From Planctomycetota bacterium (lineage in GTDB: Bacteria; Planctomycetota; MHYJ01; WSZJ01; JACPWG01): 60,110 nt of DNA. Shown piece by piece: positions 43,860 to 52,865 of this stretch (the stretch's first letter is position 1; the number at the start of each line of letters is the position of its first letter). A program made the position numbers and the translations under genes. The stretch lies in NCBI GenBank assembly GCA_016197205.1, contig JACPWG010000018.1, positions 1 to 60,110 of the forward strand, read 5' to 3'. The notes under the pieces were generated by a model. It was given only the letters and a program-made list of their open reading frames with translations. It did not search any database and was not told the origin of the DNA.

Positions 43860-44039
43860 CTAGCAAAAGCGACGGCCGCAACGATCCTCCCGGAAGCCGA
43901 ACACCTGATTGCAAGCGTCGCAGCGGCACTGGATCACGAGCACGTGCTCGAAGGACACTTCGCGCCGGAGCGGCGTGAAGCGGGGGGAGGCGCAAGTCGG
44001 GCACTGCACACGCTGGTCTCGAATCACGGCCTGATGCAT
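43860..44039 (-). CDS. Small zinc-ribbon protein
   Basis: 59 residues from ATG 44039, chosen because GGAGGAAGGA stands 5 bases before it; a longer frame reaches 44096. Four zinc-ligand candidates: CPTC in RVQCPTCASPRF and C-x-C-x2-C in VIQCRCDACNQVFGF. The first pair and second pair are separated by about 20 residues, as in zinc ribbons. Ends in a basic, Cys-containing tail. It faces the CheY-like gene and follows the REC-PilZ gene on the same strand with a 142-bp gap. Function unknown; nucleic-acid binding is possible. Confidence 0.7.
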   Translation of the reverse strand: MHQAVIRDQRVQCPTCASPRFTPLRREVSFEHVLVIQCRCDACNQVFGFREDRCGRRFC

Positions 44040-44181
44040 TGTGTCCTTCCTCCAACCAAGCACGCCCTGCGGCAGTCGCCTTCTTTTTTTTGCCATCCCT
44101 CCCCCCCCACCCCACCACTCACGGCCCGGACCGCCCCGGGTTCCTTGGCCACGCGCCGCCGTCTCACCCGCCGGCGTGGGG

Positions 44182-44904
44182 TCACACGGGTCCGCCGACG
44201 AGCGAGATGTAGCTCCGGAGGAGGTTCACGTCGGTCGATTGCACCTCCGTGAACACGACCCCGACGCGCCGCACGCGCGAGTCCGGGGTCCGCTCCAGGA
44301 ACGCCACTTTGCCGCCCACCGGGATCTGCTCGTCGTCGCCGAGACGCACCTTGGCGTCGATCGACTCCCCCGAGAGGGTGTCGAAAAAGTGATCGAAGCT
44401 GCGGAGGTGGGCGAAGTCCCGGTCGGCGGCCTCCAGGAGCATGCCGCGATCCGAGATGCTCGAGACCCGACAAGGCAGGGCATCCAGGCCCCAAAGGACC
44501 TCGACGGGAAACTGGACCGCGCACCGGCCCGGGATGAAGGCTCGGGGCGCGTTCAGGTAGGTCGCGGCCCGGCGGAGCGCTTCCGTCACGCGCGTGACAC
44601 GGACGGGCTTGTTGACCGTCAAATAGATCTGGAGTCCGTCGAGCTTCGGCGGCTCGTCTTCACGATAGAGCGCGATGACCGGGAGCTCGGGCAGGAGCAC
44701 GTTCGTCCCGTGGACGAACTCCGCGCAGGCGGCGGGTTCGCCGGCGAAGTCGACGAGCGCGACGTCGAAAAGGCCGGTCGCCATCTTGCGCGAGGCGTCG
44801 CGGCCATCCGGCGAGACCGAGACGGCGTGGCCCGCGCCGAGGAGGATGCTGCGGATCAGAAACGAGGAGCACTGCGCCGGATCCAGGACAAGGACGTTGA
44901 GCAT
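44182..44904 (-). CDS. Receiver-like plus PilZ domain protein
   Basis: 240 residues. The first 120 residues have a receiver fold (MLNVLVLDPAQCSSFLI, GLFDVALVDFAGE with a candidate phosphoacceptor Asp, LPVIALYREDEPP, VNKPVRVTRVTEAL), though the N-terminal acidic pair is reduced to one Asp. The second half is PilZ-like: RVSSISDRGMLLEA corresponds to the D-x-S-x-x-G motif and SIDAKVRLGDDEQI plus RRVGVVFTEV to the barrel; the upstream Arg-rich element is weak, so c-di-GMP binding is uncertain. With the MshEN-like protein it suggests cyclic-di-GMP control nearby. Confidence 0.7.
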   Translation of the reverse strand: MLNVLVLDPAQCSSFLIRSILLGAGHAVSVSPDGRDASRKMATGLFDVALVDFAGEPAACAEFVHGTNVLLPELPVIALYREDEPPKLDGLQIYLTVNKPVRVTRVTEALRRAATYLNAPRAFIPGRCAVQFPVEVLWGLDALPCRVSSISDRGMLLEAADRDFAHLRSFDHFFDTLSGESIDAKVRLGDDEQIPVGGKVAFLERTPDSRVRRVGVVFTEVQSTDVNLLRSYISLVGGPV

Positions 44905-45190
44905 CGCGCTTCTCCTTTCGCGGTCCTCGCCTTTGCCGGGCGTCTCACGGGCGGACGGGGAGACTCCAGGCGCATGCCGACGGCAAGGGAGGGCCAGAGG
45001 GATGACCCCGCGGCGAGGCGGGGGTTACCGATCGAACGGGATCATAGGTTCTATCGGCAGGCGCGCGGCGGGACTTGAGGGGGGAGGGGCGGGAGCGGTA
45101 GGAGGAAGCTCAGACCGCGCCCCCGCGGCAGCAGGCGATGTGGACAGGGACGCAACGGGGAGCAATTCGAACCATCGGCGCCCAGTCGCC

Positions 45191-45312
45191 CCGCCTGAAG
45201 GCGGAACTACGAACAGGGTCGCAGTGCTTCGCCCAAGTTGCCCATCATGCTCGCTTTCCAGGCCGGGCGTGAATAGCCCGCGGCGCTGCTTGTAGTGCCG
45301 CATTCAGGCGGA
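45191..45312. repeat. Inverted pair of the CCGCCTGAAGGCGG repeat
   Basis: 45191-45218 is identical to 11308-11335. 45291-45312 (TGTAGTGCCGCATTCAGGCG) is a diverged copy in the opposite orientation about 72 bp away, so the element can fold on itself. It lies in the 481-bp gap 44905-45385 between the REC-PilZ gene and the LysM gene; the rest of that gap holds no gene I can support. Confidence 0.75.
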
Positions 45313-45385
45313 CCGTCGGGCGGCAGTGCAGGAGCCGCGGAGCGATCGCGCGAAAGGCGCTTCGCCCCTTCGGCGACGAGCCGCT

Positions 45386-46948
45386 CTAGTCGTCGATGAG
45401 CGACGTTTGGTGCACCGGCGTGCCGAGCGAGGAGGACTCCTGCTGGCGCTGCTCCGGGGCCGGGGGCGGATTTCGCCGCTCGCCGGCACCCTTGGGGGCG
45501 TCGCCTGCTTTCGGGGCCTCGGTGCCCTTGGCGGGCTCCGCGCCGACATCCACGCCGGGGATGACGATCTTCTGGCCGACGCGGAGGGACTGGGGGTCCT
45601 TCAAGCGCGAGGGGTTCGCCTCGAGGATCTTCATCCACAGCCTGCGATCGTGGTAGAAGCGGTCCGCGAGGTTCTCCAGCAGGTCGCCTTCCTTGATCGT
45701 GTAGACGTCCTTCCCGGTCGGCTCGTCCGCGGCCGGGGTGGCGCCGGGCGCGCCGGTGGGCTTGGACTTTTCCTGGATCTCGGGGAGAACCAGGAGCTGG
45801 CCGACCTTCGGGTGATCCGGATCGGGCAGTTCCTTCTTGTTGGCCTCCGCGATCGCGCGCCAGTGCCTGGAGGAGCCGTACACCTTTTTCGAGATCTCGA
45901 CGAGCGTGTCCCCCTGGTGCACGGTCCAGGACTTCTGCCCGGCGGGCAGGACCGGGGCGGCGGCCGGCGTGCTCGGCGGCGGGGGCTTCACCTCGGGGAT
46001 GCGAAGGACGGCGCCTACCACGAGGGTAGTGTTCGCGTTGGCGAGCACGTCCTTGTTCGCCTCGAAGATTTCGTTGAAGCGGTTCCCGTCATGGTAGAAC
46101 TTCTGCGCGATCCCCCAGAGGTGGTCGCCCGGCTGGACGGTGTAATTCACGCCGCCGAGGACGCCAGCCGGCGCAGCCGCGGGCTCCGGCGAGGCGGCCG
46201 GGGGATTCGCGGGCGCGGGCTCGCGCGGGGCGACGTGCGGCGGATTCTGAGGCGGGTTGCGTGGGTCGTTCTGGGCCGGGAGATCGCTCGCGGCAGGCTT
46301 CAGGGGCTCGCGATGCGAGACGAGTTCGGGCTCCAGCGGGGCCGAGGGGGCCGGGGCCGAGGGGGCCGAGGCGGCCGAGCCCTCGCGGTCGGGGGAAGCG
46401 CCTGGATCGGCATTGGACGACTTGCCGGCGAAGGCCTCGGCGGGCTGCACGGGGGCCTCGGTGCGGGCGCCGGCCGTACGGGCGGCCGAGCCGGGCTCGG
46501 TCGCTCCTGCCTGCGCAGGGGCGGCAGCCGTCGCGGCCGCGGGTTCCTCGACCGGACGCGCGCCGGCATGCGACGCCGGGGCGGCCGAGGCGGTGGTGCT
46601 GTCGACGGCGGGGTCCTGGCGCACGGAGGGAGCAGGGGCCCCACCGCCGCGGGAGCCTTCCGGGAACACGGTCGGGGAGCCGCCGATCTCGACGACGGCG
46701 GCATTGGGGCCGGACTCGGTGGGGCCGGGGGACACGGAGACGGGCGTGTAGCCTTGGGCCGGCGGGGCGGTGTCGAGCGTCGCGACGGGGACGGGCCCGG
46801 ACGCGTCGGCTGCGGAGGAGGAGGCGTCCCTGCGGGCGAGGTCGGGCCCCTTCTTGATCGAGGGCATCGTCGAACGGTCCCAGATGAGGACGCCGACGAC
46901 AGCCAGGACAAGAACCCCCAGGAGGACGACCTTGGCCTGCGTGCTCAT
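45386..46948 (-). CDS. Membrane-anchored protein with three LysM domains
   Basis: 520 residues from ATG 46948 (TGGAG seven bases upstream); an ATG 12 bases earlier lacks this. One N-terminal hydrophobic anchor (VVLLGVLVLAVVGVLIW), then about 230 residues of Ala/Pro/Glu-rich linker. Three LysM domains follow: YTVQPGDHLWGIAQKFYHDG, WTVHQGDTLVEISKKVYGSS and YTIKEGDLLENLADRFYHDR, each with the asparagine-containing second half (IFEANKDVL, IAEANKKEL, ILEANPSRL). LysM binds peptidoglycan, so it is an envelope protein tethered to the cell wall; no catalytic domain is seen. Possible roles are envelope spacing or recruiting enzymes. Confidence 0.88.
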   Translation of the reverse strand: MSTQAKVVLLGVLVLAVVGVLIWDRSTMPSIKKGPDLARRDASSSAADASGPVPVATLDTAPPAQGYTPVSVSPGPTESGPNAAVVEIGGSPTVFPEGSRGGGAPAPSVRQDPAVDSTTASAAPASHAGARPVEEPAAATAAAPAQAGATEPGSAARTAGARTEAPVQPAEAFAGKSSNADPGASPDREGSAASAPSAPAPSAPLEPELVSHREPLKPAASDLPAQNDPRNPPQNPPHVAPREPAPANPPAASPEPAAAPAGVLGGVNYTVQPGDHLWGIAQKFYHDGNRFNEIFEANKDVLANANTTLVVGAVLRIPEVKPPPPSTPAAAPVLPAGQKSWTVHQGDTLVEISKKVYGSSRHWRAIAEANKKELPDPDHPKVGQLLVLPEIQEKSKPTGAPGATPAADEPTGKDVYTIKEGDLLENLADRFYHDRRLWMKILEANPSRLKDPQSLRVGQKIVIPGVDVGAEPAKGTEAPKAGDAPKGAGERRNPPPAPEQRQQESSSLGTPVHQTSLIDD

Positions 46949-47117
46949 GCGTTTCTCCAAATTGAATCCGCGCCCCGGGCAGATCAGGCGAAGCTTGGGG
47001 CCCGGTCGGCCGAACGCTGGAGTCTACCCCCTGGACGGGGCATGCGCAAGGAGAAAACCGGCGAGCGCGCGGACGACCGGAAACGGCCGGCCCGTGCGGG
47101 GTCCTCAAGGCGCACGC

Positions 47118-47612
47118 TCATTCGGCCTCGGGGGTGCGGGCCACGCGAGGGGCGGACTTCGCCGGCCTCCGCGGCCGCTGCTTCGTTGAAACCGCTTTGA
47201 TGACGACCTGGCCGGAGCTCGTAGGGTCGATGGGCGTGGCCCTGGCGAGTGCGTGCTCGATCAACGCGCGAATCGCGGGCTTCTCCAGGTCGGCGGCGCT
47301 TTCGAGCACCACGCTGCGGATCCGCTTCCCGCTCCCCTGGAGCACCTTCGAGGGATCGGGCAGCGACGCGCCCTCCGAAAAGAAAAGATTCACCCAACGG
47401 GGATAGAGCGCGATCGAGAGGACGAGATCCGCGACTCGCTCCGTGGCTCCGAAGGCCACCGCGAGGGCATTGTAGTTGTCGTAAACGAGCACCCTGGCGC
47501 CCGGAAGGCGCGCGCGCAATTTCTGGATCACGGCCGCGGCCAGGGCGCTGATTTCGGGCGTGTACTTGGCGAGGAAACCGGCGAGCTGCCGGTCGGGGGA
47601 CGCGGCTTTCAT
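47118..47612 (-). CDS. DUF1801 (YdhG-like) protein
   Basis: 164 residues from ATG 47612. Shows the DUF1801 pattern: FLAKYTPEISALAAAVIQKL, LVYDNYNALAVAFG, SIALYPRWVNLFFSEGASLP, LQGSGKRIRSVVL, and LIEHALARA near the end. Structures of the family form a compact alpha/beta fold with no agreed function. The last 30 residues are basic and Pro-rich. The gene stands alone between the LysM and secDF genes. Confidence 0.8.
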   Translation of the reverse strand: MKAASPDRQLAGFLAKYTPEISALAAAVIQKLRARLPGARVLVYDNYNALAVAFGATERVADLVLSIALYPRWVNLFFSEGASLPDPSKVLQGSGKRIRSVVLESAADLEKPAIRALIEHALARATPIDPTSSGQVVIKAVSTKQRPRRPAKSAPRVARTPEAE

Positions 47613-47770
47613 GGCTGGGCAGCCTCCCTGTCACGAGTAGGAATCGGAGCTCCGGGCCGGGTTGCGAACCGTTGCAGGATCTAACCCTGGGCGGCGCGAG
47701 GACACGCCGGGGCCGCTCCCTGACGGTCGCGGCTCGGTGTAGGGGCGCGCGCGCCGACGTGAAGACACAG

Positions 47771-47805
47771 CCGCCCTCCCCCCTCGCGAAAGGGGGGGAG
47801 GGCGG
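47771..47805 (-). terminator. Strong GC hairpin downstream of secDF, possible terminator or REP
   Basis: CCGCCCTCCCCCCT pairs over about 13-14 bp with AGGGGGGGAGGGCGG around loop CGCGA. It lies about 113 bp after the secDF stop. No T-run follows, so it may terminate poorly or be a repeat. The 305-bp gap 47613-47917 has no gene. Confidence 0.4.
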
Positions 47806-47917
47806 AGTGAAGCTCTCGATGGGCCAGGCCCACGCGTGCGGGGCCGTGCTGCCGTCCGCGCACGCGCCCGCGCCCGGGTATTCGCCCGGGTGCGAGCCCG
47901 GTCCCTTTCCGCCCCGC

Positions 47918-50632
47918 CTACGCGGCGCGGCTGCGCGGGCTCAGGCGCAGGACCAGGTAGCTGGCGATGTAAATCGACGAGTACGTCCCGGTGATCACGC
48001 CGACGATCATCGGGAAGGAGAAACCCGCCACGCCGCCGCCGCTCCGGGCGGTGAAGGCAAAGAGGGCGAGCACGGTCAGGAAGACGGTCATCGAGGTCAG
48101 GATCGTCCGCGAGAGCGTCTGGTTGATGCTCGCGTTCAGGATGACCTCGAGCGGCTCCCGCTTCATTTCGCGCATGTTTTCGCGGATCCGGTCGAAGATC
48201 ACGATCGTGTCGTTGACCGAATACCCGATGATCGTGAGCCACGAGGCCACCGTGGGCAGCCCCATGTCCAGGCTGATGCCGAACGAACCCGGGAGCAGCA
48301 TCTGCACCACGGACTGCACGCCGATGCAGACGAGGACGTCGTGGATCAAGGCCACCACGGCGCCCAGGGCGAACTTGAAGTCGAACCGGATCGCGAGGTA
48401 GACGATCATCGCCAACCACGACCAGAACAGCGCGACGATCGCCTTCCACTTGAGGTCGCGGGCCACCGACGGTCCGATGTTCTGCACGCTCGGGAACGGG
48501 TTCTCCGAGAGGGCGAGTCCGCTCTCCTTGTCCAGGATGGCCGCCTCGACCTGCGAGACGCGCCCGTTGTCCTCGGGCCGGACCACGAACTCAAACGACG
48601 AAGCGGAGGTCTCCGACTCGGGCGGAGGCACGCGCAGATTCGCGTCGCCGACTTCCGCTTTCTTGCAGATCGCGGCCAGCTTTGTCTCGATGTCCTTCCG
48701 CGTGAGCGCGGTCGACAGGTTCACGACGATGCGCTGCCCGCCATGGTAAGGGTGACCCGGCTTTTCGAGGAGGCCGGGCACGGGGAAGACGATCGGCTCG
48801 GACGGGACCTTGCCGGCGAAGGCCCCGAGCAGGTCCTTCTTGAGCTGCTCCTGCGGCGCGACCTTCTGGTGTTCCCGATCCAGCTCCAGCGCGCCGGTGC
48901 GGACCGCGAACTCGATCGGCTGCGCGGCCCCGTCGCTCCCGCCGGCCACGGCCAGCACGCGCTGCACCTCCACGTCGGGGTACTTCGGCTTGCCGGCCGC
49001 TCCCTCGGCCGGGATGCCCGCGATGGTCTTGCGGATTTCGTCGATCTCCACGGCCTGCGCGAACCGGACGTTCAGGATCGTGCCGCCGTTGAAGTCGATG
49101 CCGTAGTTCCGGTCGCCTCGGAGGAAGAACACGAGCATCGTCACGCCGATGACCGCCCCGGACCCCAGGATGCAGGTCCGCCCCAGGCTCATGAAGGGGA
49201 ACTTGGGGCTCTTGAACGTGCTGAGCATCCGAAGCTCCGTCACCTTCCAGCCGCCGATCCCGTTCGTGATCAGCGCCCGCAGCATGGTCTGCGTGCAGGT
49301 CAGCGCGGTGAAGAGGGTCGTCAGGATGCCCAGGCAGAGAGTCACGGCGAAGCCCTTGATGGGCCCGGTGCCTTCGTAGTAGAGGACCACGCCCGCGATG
49401 AGCGTCGTGATGTTGGAGTCGAAGACCGTCCAGAAGGCCCGGTCGAACCCCGCCTCGAACGCGGTCAGGAGCGGCTTTCCTCGCTCGCGCTCCTCCCGGA
49501 TGCGTTCGTAGATGATGATGTTCGAGTCGACGGCCATGCCCATGGTCAGGATGATGCCCGCGATGCCGGGGAGCGTGAGCGTGGCCTGGAATACGGCCAG
49601 GAGCCCGACCAGGAACACCACGTTCATGAAGAGGGCGACGTTCGCCACCACGCCCGCGGTGCGATAAAAGTAGACCATGAACACCAGGACCGCGACCAGC
49701 GCGATGACGCCGGCCGCCGTGCCCCGGCGGACGGAGTCCTCTCCCAGGCTCGGGCCGACGGAGTTTTCCGCGATCAGCTCGATGCCCGCGGGCAGGCTCC
49801 CGGAGCGCAGGACCGTGCCGAGGTCCTTCGCCTCCTTCGCTCCGAAATTCCCCGTGATCTGCGCCGTGCCCCCGTTGATGGGCTCCCGGATCTCCGGGGC
49901 GGAGATCAGCTTCTCGTCCAGGATGATGGCGAGCCGACGGTGGACGTTTTCGGAGGTGAGCTTGGCGAACGTCCGCCGACCGTGCTCGGTGAGGCGCAGC
50001 TCCACTTCGAAGCCGCTGCGCGTGTCGAGGGAGAACTTGTCGGCGGCGGTCGCCACCTCCTCGCCGGTCATTTCCTCCCGGTCGCGGATGAGCAGCGTCT
50101 CGCCGTGCTCGCCTTCCTTCTCATGCTCCTCGGAGACGCGCCGCGTGTAGACACGGTACCCCTGCGGGACGGTGTGGGACGATTCCCAGACCCGCTGGAC
50201 CTCCTCGTCGGCGACGAGCTTGAACTGCAGCTTGCCGCTCGTCGTGATGATGGTTTTGACTCGCTGCACCTCGGCGGCATCGATGCCGGGAAGCTGGACC
50301 AGGATCTGGTCCTCGCCGTAGGTCGTGATGCGGGGTTCCTTGAGGCCGTGCACGTTGATACGGCGTTCGAGGGTCTCGACGGCCTTGCGCGTGGCCTCGG
50401 CGACCTTCCCCGCCGGCAGGACCTCGCGCCCGTTTTCCCGACGCTTGAGGGCGAGCCGCAGCTCGGAGCCGCCCTGGAGGTCGAGACCGAGCTTGAAGGA
50501 GTAGCCGTTCAGGAATTCCTGCTTGCCGTCCGGGAACTCGCGGAACCCGGGCTTGTCCGCCGACGGCCACGCGAAGAAGGCCGCGACGGCCGTGAGCAGA
50601 ACGATGCCGATGAGTTTTGCCTTGTCGTCCAT
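47918..50632 (-). CDS. secDF: Fused protein translocase subunit SecDF
   Basis: 904 residues from ATG 50632. Proton-driven RND-type membrane protein that helps SecYEG export proteins. SecD half: one N-terminal span (LIGIVLLTAVAAFFAW), signature GLDLQGGSELRLALK, the large periplasmic P1 region, then five spans including LTLPGIAGIILTMGMAVDSN and IIIYERIREER. SecF half: FNGGTILNVRFAQ, a periplasmic insert of about 190 residues between its first and second spans, longer than usual, then TIIGYSVNDTIVIFDRIREN. Fusion of SecD and SecF occurs in planctomycetes and some firmicutes. It follows a lipoprotein gene and yajC on one strand, presumably one operon. Confidence 0.95.
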   Translation of the reverse strand: MDDKAKLIGIVLLTAVAAFFAWPSADKPGFREFPDGKQEFLNGYSFKLGLDLQGGSELRLALKRRENGREVLPAGKVAEATRKAVETLERRINVHGLKEPRITTYGEDQILVQLPGIDAAEVQRVKTIITTSGKLQFKLVADEEVQRVWESSHTVPQGYRVYTRRVSEEHEKEGEHGETLLIRDREEMTGEEVATAADKFSLDTRSGFEVELRLTEHGRRTFAKLTSENVHRRLAIILDEKLISAPEIREPINGGTAQITGNFGAKEAKDLGTVLRSGSLPAGIELIAENSVGPSLGEDSVRRGTAAGVIALVAVLVFMVYFYRTAGVVANVALFMNVVFLVGLLAVFQATLTLPGIAGIILTMGMAVDSNIIIYERIREERERGKPLLTAFEAGFDRAFWTVFDSNITTLIAGVVLYYEGTGPIKGFAVTLCLGILTTLFTALTCTQTMLRALITNGIGGWKVTELRMLSTFKSPKFPFMSLGRTCILGSGAVIGVTMLVFFLRGDRNYGIDFNGGTILNVRFAQAVEIDEIRKTIAGIPAEGAAGKPKYPDVEVQRVLAVAGGSDGAAQPIEFAVRTGALELDREHQKVAPQEQLKKDLLGAFAGKVPSEPIVFPVPGLLEKPGHPYHGGQRIVVNLSTALTRKDIETKLAAICKKAEVGDANLRVPPPESETSASSFEFVVRPEDNGRVSQVEAAILDKESGLALSENPFPSVQNIGPSVARDLKWKAIVALFWSWLAMIVYLAIRFDFKFALGAVVALIHDVLVCIGVQSVVQMLLPGSFGISLDMGLPTVASWLTIIGYSVNDTIVIFDRIRENMREMKREPLEVILNASINQTLSRTILTSMTVFLTVLALFAFTARSGGGVAGFSFPMIVGVITGTYSSIYIASYLVLRLSPRSRAA

Positions 50633-50814
50633 ACCGAGCTCCAGAAGGGATCGTCGTGTGGGGGACGGGAATGCGGGTCCCGGAGGACCGCGCACGCCGG
50701 CGCGCCGACCGCGCCCCCCACGCCGGGGGGTACGGAGGGCCGCCGTCGGCGGGAGCGGCACGCAAAGCGGGAACGGGGGGGGGGAGAAACGGAGGCGGCC
50801 ATGCGACCCGGCGT

Positions 50815-51672
50815 CTACCGGAGCGCGGCCGCGGAGGGGGGAGTCGGCTTTTCGACCCGGAACTCTTCGACCGTCACATGGGCGCGGAGTTCGCCGCCGT
50901 TCCAGAGCGCGGCCAGGTCGGAGGCCTCTTCTTTGGTGAAGTCGGCGGAGAGTCGGGCGCGACCGTCGGCGATGCGGCCGGTCAGATACGGCGCGGCGAG
51001 AAGCTTGCCGTCACAAAGGATCCCGAGGCGTCTGCCCCGGAACTCCACGCTCGCTCGTTCGAGCGCAGCGGCCGCGTTCCCTTCCAGGAAGAGCACAAGG
51101 TCGTGCGCCCCATCTCGGGGCAGGACGACCGCGCGCGCCACGCGACCGCCGGCGAGTGCCGGTGCATCGGCCAGGAGGACCCGCTCTCCGTCCGCCCTCG
51201 GTCCCCCGTAGAGCGTCCGCTGAGCATGCCACGAGAAGCCGGGCGGGGCGCGGCTGGGGTAGGCGCTCTCTTGGACTTGTTTCGGGTTCGCCTCGACGCG
51301 CAGTTCGACGACGCCGGCGGCCGTGGTGAGCCAGCGCAGCCGTTCGGCCTCGTGCACGCTGGTGGCCCCTGCGCCGAGCACGACCTCGGCGCCGCTTCGC
51401 AGCTCGAGGGTGTAGTGGGCCATGCCCGCCATGGCGATCCGGTGGCGGAGCCGGTTGAGGGACAGGTCGAGGGGGGGGGCTTCTCCTTCGCCGTTCGGCC
51501 CGGGGAGGGGCTCGAGGTGGAGGCGCAAGAAGGCGGAGCGGGGCTCCAGGTCCTTGGGGTCGACGGGAGGTCGCCCCCCGCCCGCAAGGCAGCCGACGGC
51601 CATCGCCGCGGAGGCGAGCGCCGGACCGGCGAGCCAGAGCCTATGGAGGAAGCGCAGGGAACGACCGAACAC
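50815..51672 (-). CDS. SecD P1-like lipoprotein between yajC and secDF
   Basis: 285 residues from ATG 51672. Probable lipoprotein: basic start, hydrophobic stretch and lipobox AVGC with C28. The mature part resembles the periplasmic P1 domain of SecD: the final region GRRLGILCDGKLLAAPYLTG and LSADFTKEEASDLAALWNGG parallels the SecD sequence with IILDEKLISAPEI and AKDLGTVLRSGSLPA. No membrane spans. It starts 9 bp after yajC ends and lies 182 bp before secDF, so it likely belongs to the translocase operon. I know of no named family for a stand-alone version; the assignment is by eye. Confidence 0.72.
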   Translation of the reverse strand: MFGRSLRFLHRLWLAGPALASAAMAVGCLAGGGRPPVDPKDLEPRSAFLRLHLEPLPGPNGEGEAPPLDLSLNRLRHRIAMAGMAHYTLELRSGAEVVLGAGATSVHEAERLRWLTTAAGVVELRVEANPKQVQESAYPSRAPPGFSWHAQRTLYGGPRADGERVLLADAPALAGGRVARAVVLPRDGAHDLVLFLEGNAAAALERASVEFRGRRLGILCDGKLLAAPYLTGRIADGRARLSADFTKEEASDLAALWNGGELRAHVTVEEFRVEKPTPPSAAALR

Positions 51673-51681
51673 GGCCCTCTC

Positions 51682-52041
51682 CTACTTCTTCTCGCGGGCG
51701 GCGCCGGCTTCGGCGCCTTCTCCGCGCTGCCCTTCGCCGGCGGCCGTCTCGATGCGCACGATGGCGTCCTTCGAGAAGCGGATCCGGACGTTGTTGTCCT
51801 CGTCCACGCGCAGGACGACTTCGTTGTCCTTCACGGAGAAGACGGTGCCCCAGATGCCGCCCGCGGTCAGGACGCGGTCATGCTTGCGGAGCTTCTCGAG
51901 CATCCCCTTCCGCTCCTGGTCGCGTTTTTTTTGCGGAAGGATGAGGACGACGTAGATGACGCCGAAGGTGAGGATAAGGGGGAAGAGCATGCCGGCGAGG
52001 GGACTGCCGCCCTCGGCCTGGGCGAGGAGGAATGGGAGCAC
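51682..52041 (-). CDS. yajC: Preprotein translocase accessory subunit YajC
   Basis: 119 residues from GTG 52041, preceded by GGAGG; the frame continues upstream but YajC begins with a short periplasmic end and one span, as here (MLFPLILTFGVIYVVLILPQ). The cytoplasmic part has QKKRDQERKGMLEKLRKHDRV, GGIWGTVFSVKDNEVVLRV and FSKDAIVRI, all YajC features. The last 25 residues are Glu/Ala/Gly-rich. First gene of the yajC, lipoprotein, secDF operon, with a good promoter at the end of spoVG. Confidence 0.93.
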   Translation of the reverse strand: MLPFLLAQAEGGSPLAGMLFPLILTFGVIYVVLILPQKKRDQERKGMLEKLRKHDRVLTAGGIWGTVFSVKDNEVVLRVDEDNNVRIRFSKDAIVRIETAAGEGQRGEGAEAGAAREKK

Positions 52042-52127
52042 AGGGCGCCTCCGCGGTGGGCGAAACCACGATCGGTGGGAATCCCGCCCGGCCGGTCCCA
52101 CGGACCTGCCGGTGGCGAGGGCGTTCT

Positions 52128-52156
52128 ACTATAGGGGGAGGCCCACCCCGAATCAA
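52128..52156 (-). promoter_or_regulatory. Promoter of the yajC-secDF operon
   Basis: On the minus strand: TTGATT (52156-52151), a 17-bp spacer, TATAGT (52133-52128), 87 bp before the yajC GTG. The -35 box overlaps the stop codon of spoVG. Confidence 0.62.
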
Positions 52157-52632
52157 GTAGAAACTGCCGCGATCCGGGCGGGCGCGGGATCGGTCCCGCC
52201 ACTCTCTTCGTAGTCCCCGGGCGCGTCGGCGAAGGTCGGCGGCCGGTAGCCGGGCAGTTGCGAACGGCCGACTTCCTCCTGGAAGGCGCGCAGCACGCGC
52301 TCCTGGAGCAGCTCCCGGTACGCGGAGTTGATGGGGTGGGCGACGTCGGCGTGCAGCTTGGGCCGGCCGCGAGCGTCTTTCGTCGTCCGACCCGAGGGGA
52401 GGTTGCGCCCACAGTCGTTGCAATACTGGGCCTGCAGGTGGTTCTTGCCGCCGCAGCGCGGACAGCGGTCGGTCAGCTTTCGGGACGGCATGGCGACGAA
52501 CGCGCCCTTCGTCCCCTCGATCACCTTCAGGTCGTGGATCACCAGGGCGGCGTCGAACGTAACGCTGCACAAGGCACGCAGCTTGTCGTTCCGTTGCCCC
52601 ATGAGCTTGACCCGGACCTCCGTAATCTCCAC
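52153..52632 (-). CDS. spoVG: SpoVG-family protein with zinc-ribbon insert
   Basis: 159 residues from GTG 52632, with AAGGAG six bases upstream; the frame is open to 52857 but the SpoVG core starts here. SpoVG is an RNA/DNA-binding regulator of about 95 residues. The core reads EITEVRVKLMGQRNDKLRA, CSVTFDAALVIHDLKVIEG and FVAMPSRKLTD. Where the usual protein continues to DIAHPI, this one inserts a four-Cys ribbon (C57, C60, C71, C74) and a linker, then HADVAHPINSAYRELLQERV resumes. The C-terminal 40 residues are extra. The insert may give RNA-binding specificity; such forms appear to be planctomycete-like. Confidence 0.9.
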   Translation of the reverse strand: MEITEVRVKLMGQRNDKLRALCSVTFDAALVIHDLKVIEGTKGAFVAMPSRKLTDRCPRCGGKNHLQAQYCNDCGRNLPSGRTTKDARGRPKLHADVAHPINSAYRELLQERVLRAFQEEVGRSQLPGYRPPTFADAPGDYEESGGTDPAPARIAAVST

Positions 52633-52865
52633 CGTGGTCTCCTTCCCCAGCGTCCATGGACGGACCCGGGTCCCCCCCCCAAAAACCCGGCCTTTCCTCC
52701 GGGACGGCCGCGCGCGTGACGCGCAGGTCGCCTCGGTTTCCGGCCACGCCTTTTCGATCCCAGCCCGCGCAGGACCGTCTCGCCCTCGGCCGCGCGGGTC
52801 GCCCCTGGGTCGGAAGCCGCTGCTTGCCCTCGGCCCGAACCCAACACCTTCGTTCAATCTCCCAA

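Noticed and set aside
47672..51211. Plus-strand ORF of 1179 codons
   Set aside because: Antisense to secDF and the lipoprotein gene; Asp/Arg/Glu/His-rich composition typical of shadow frames.
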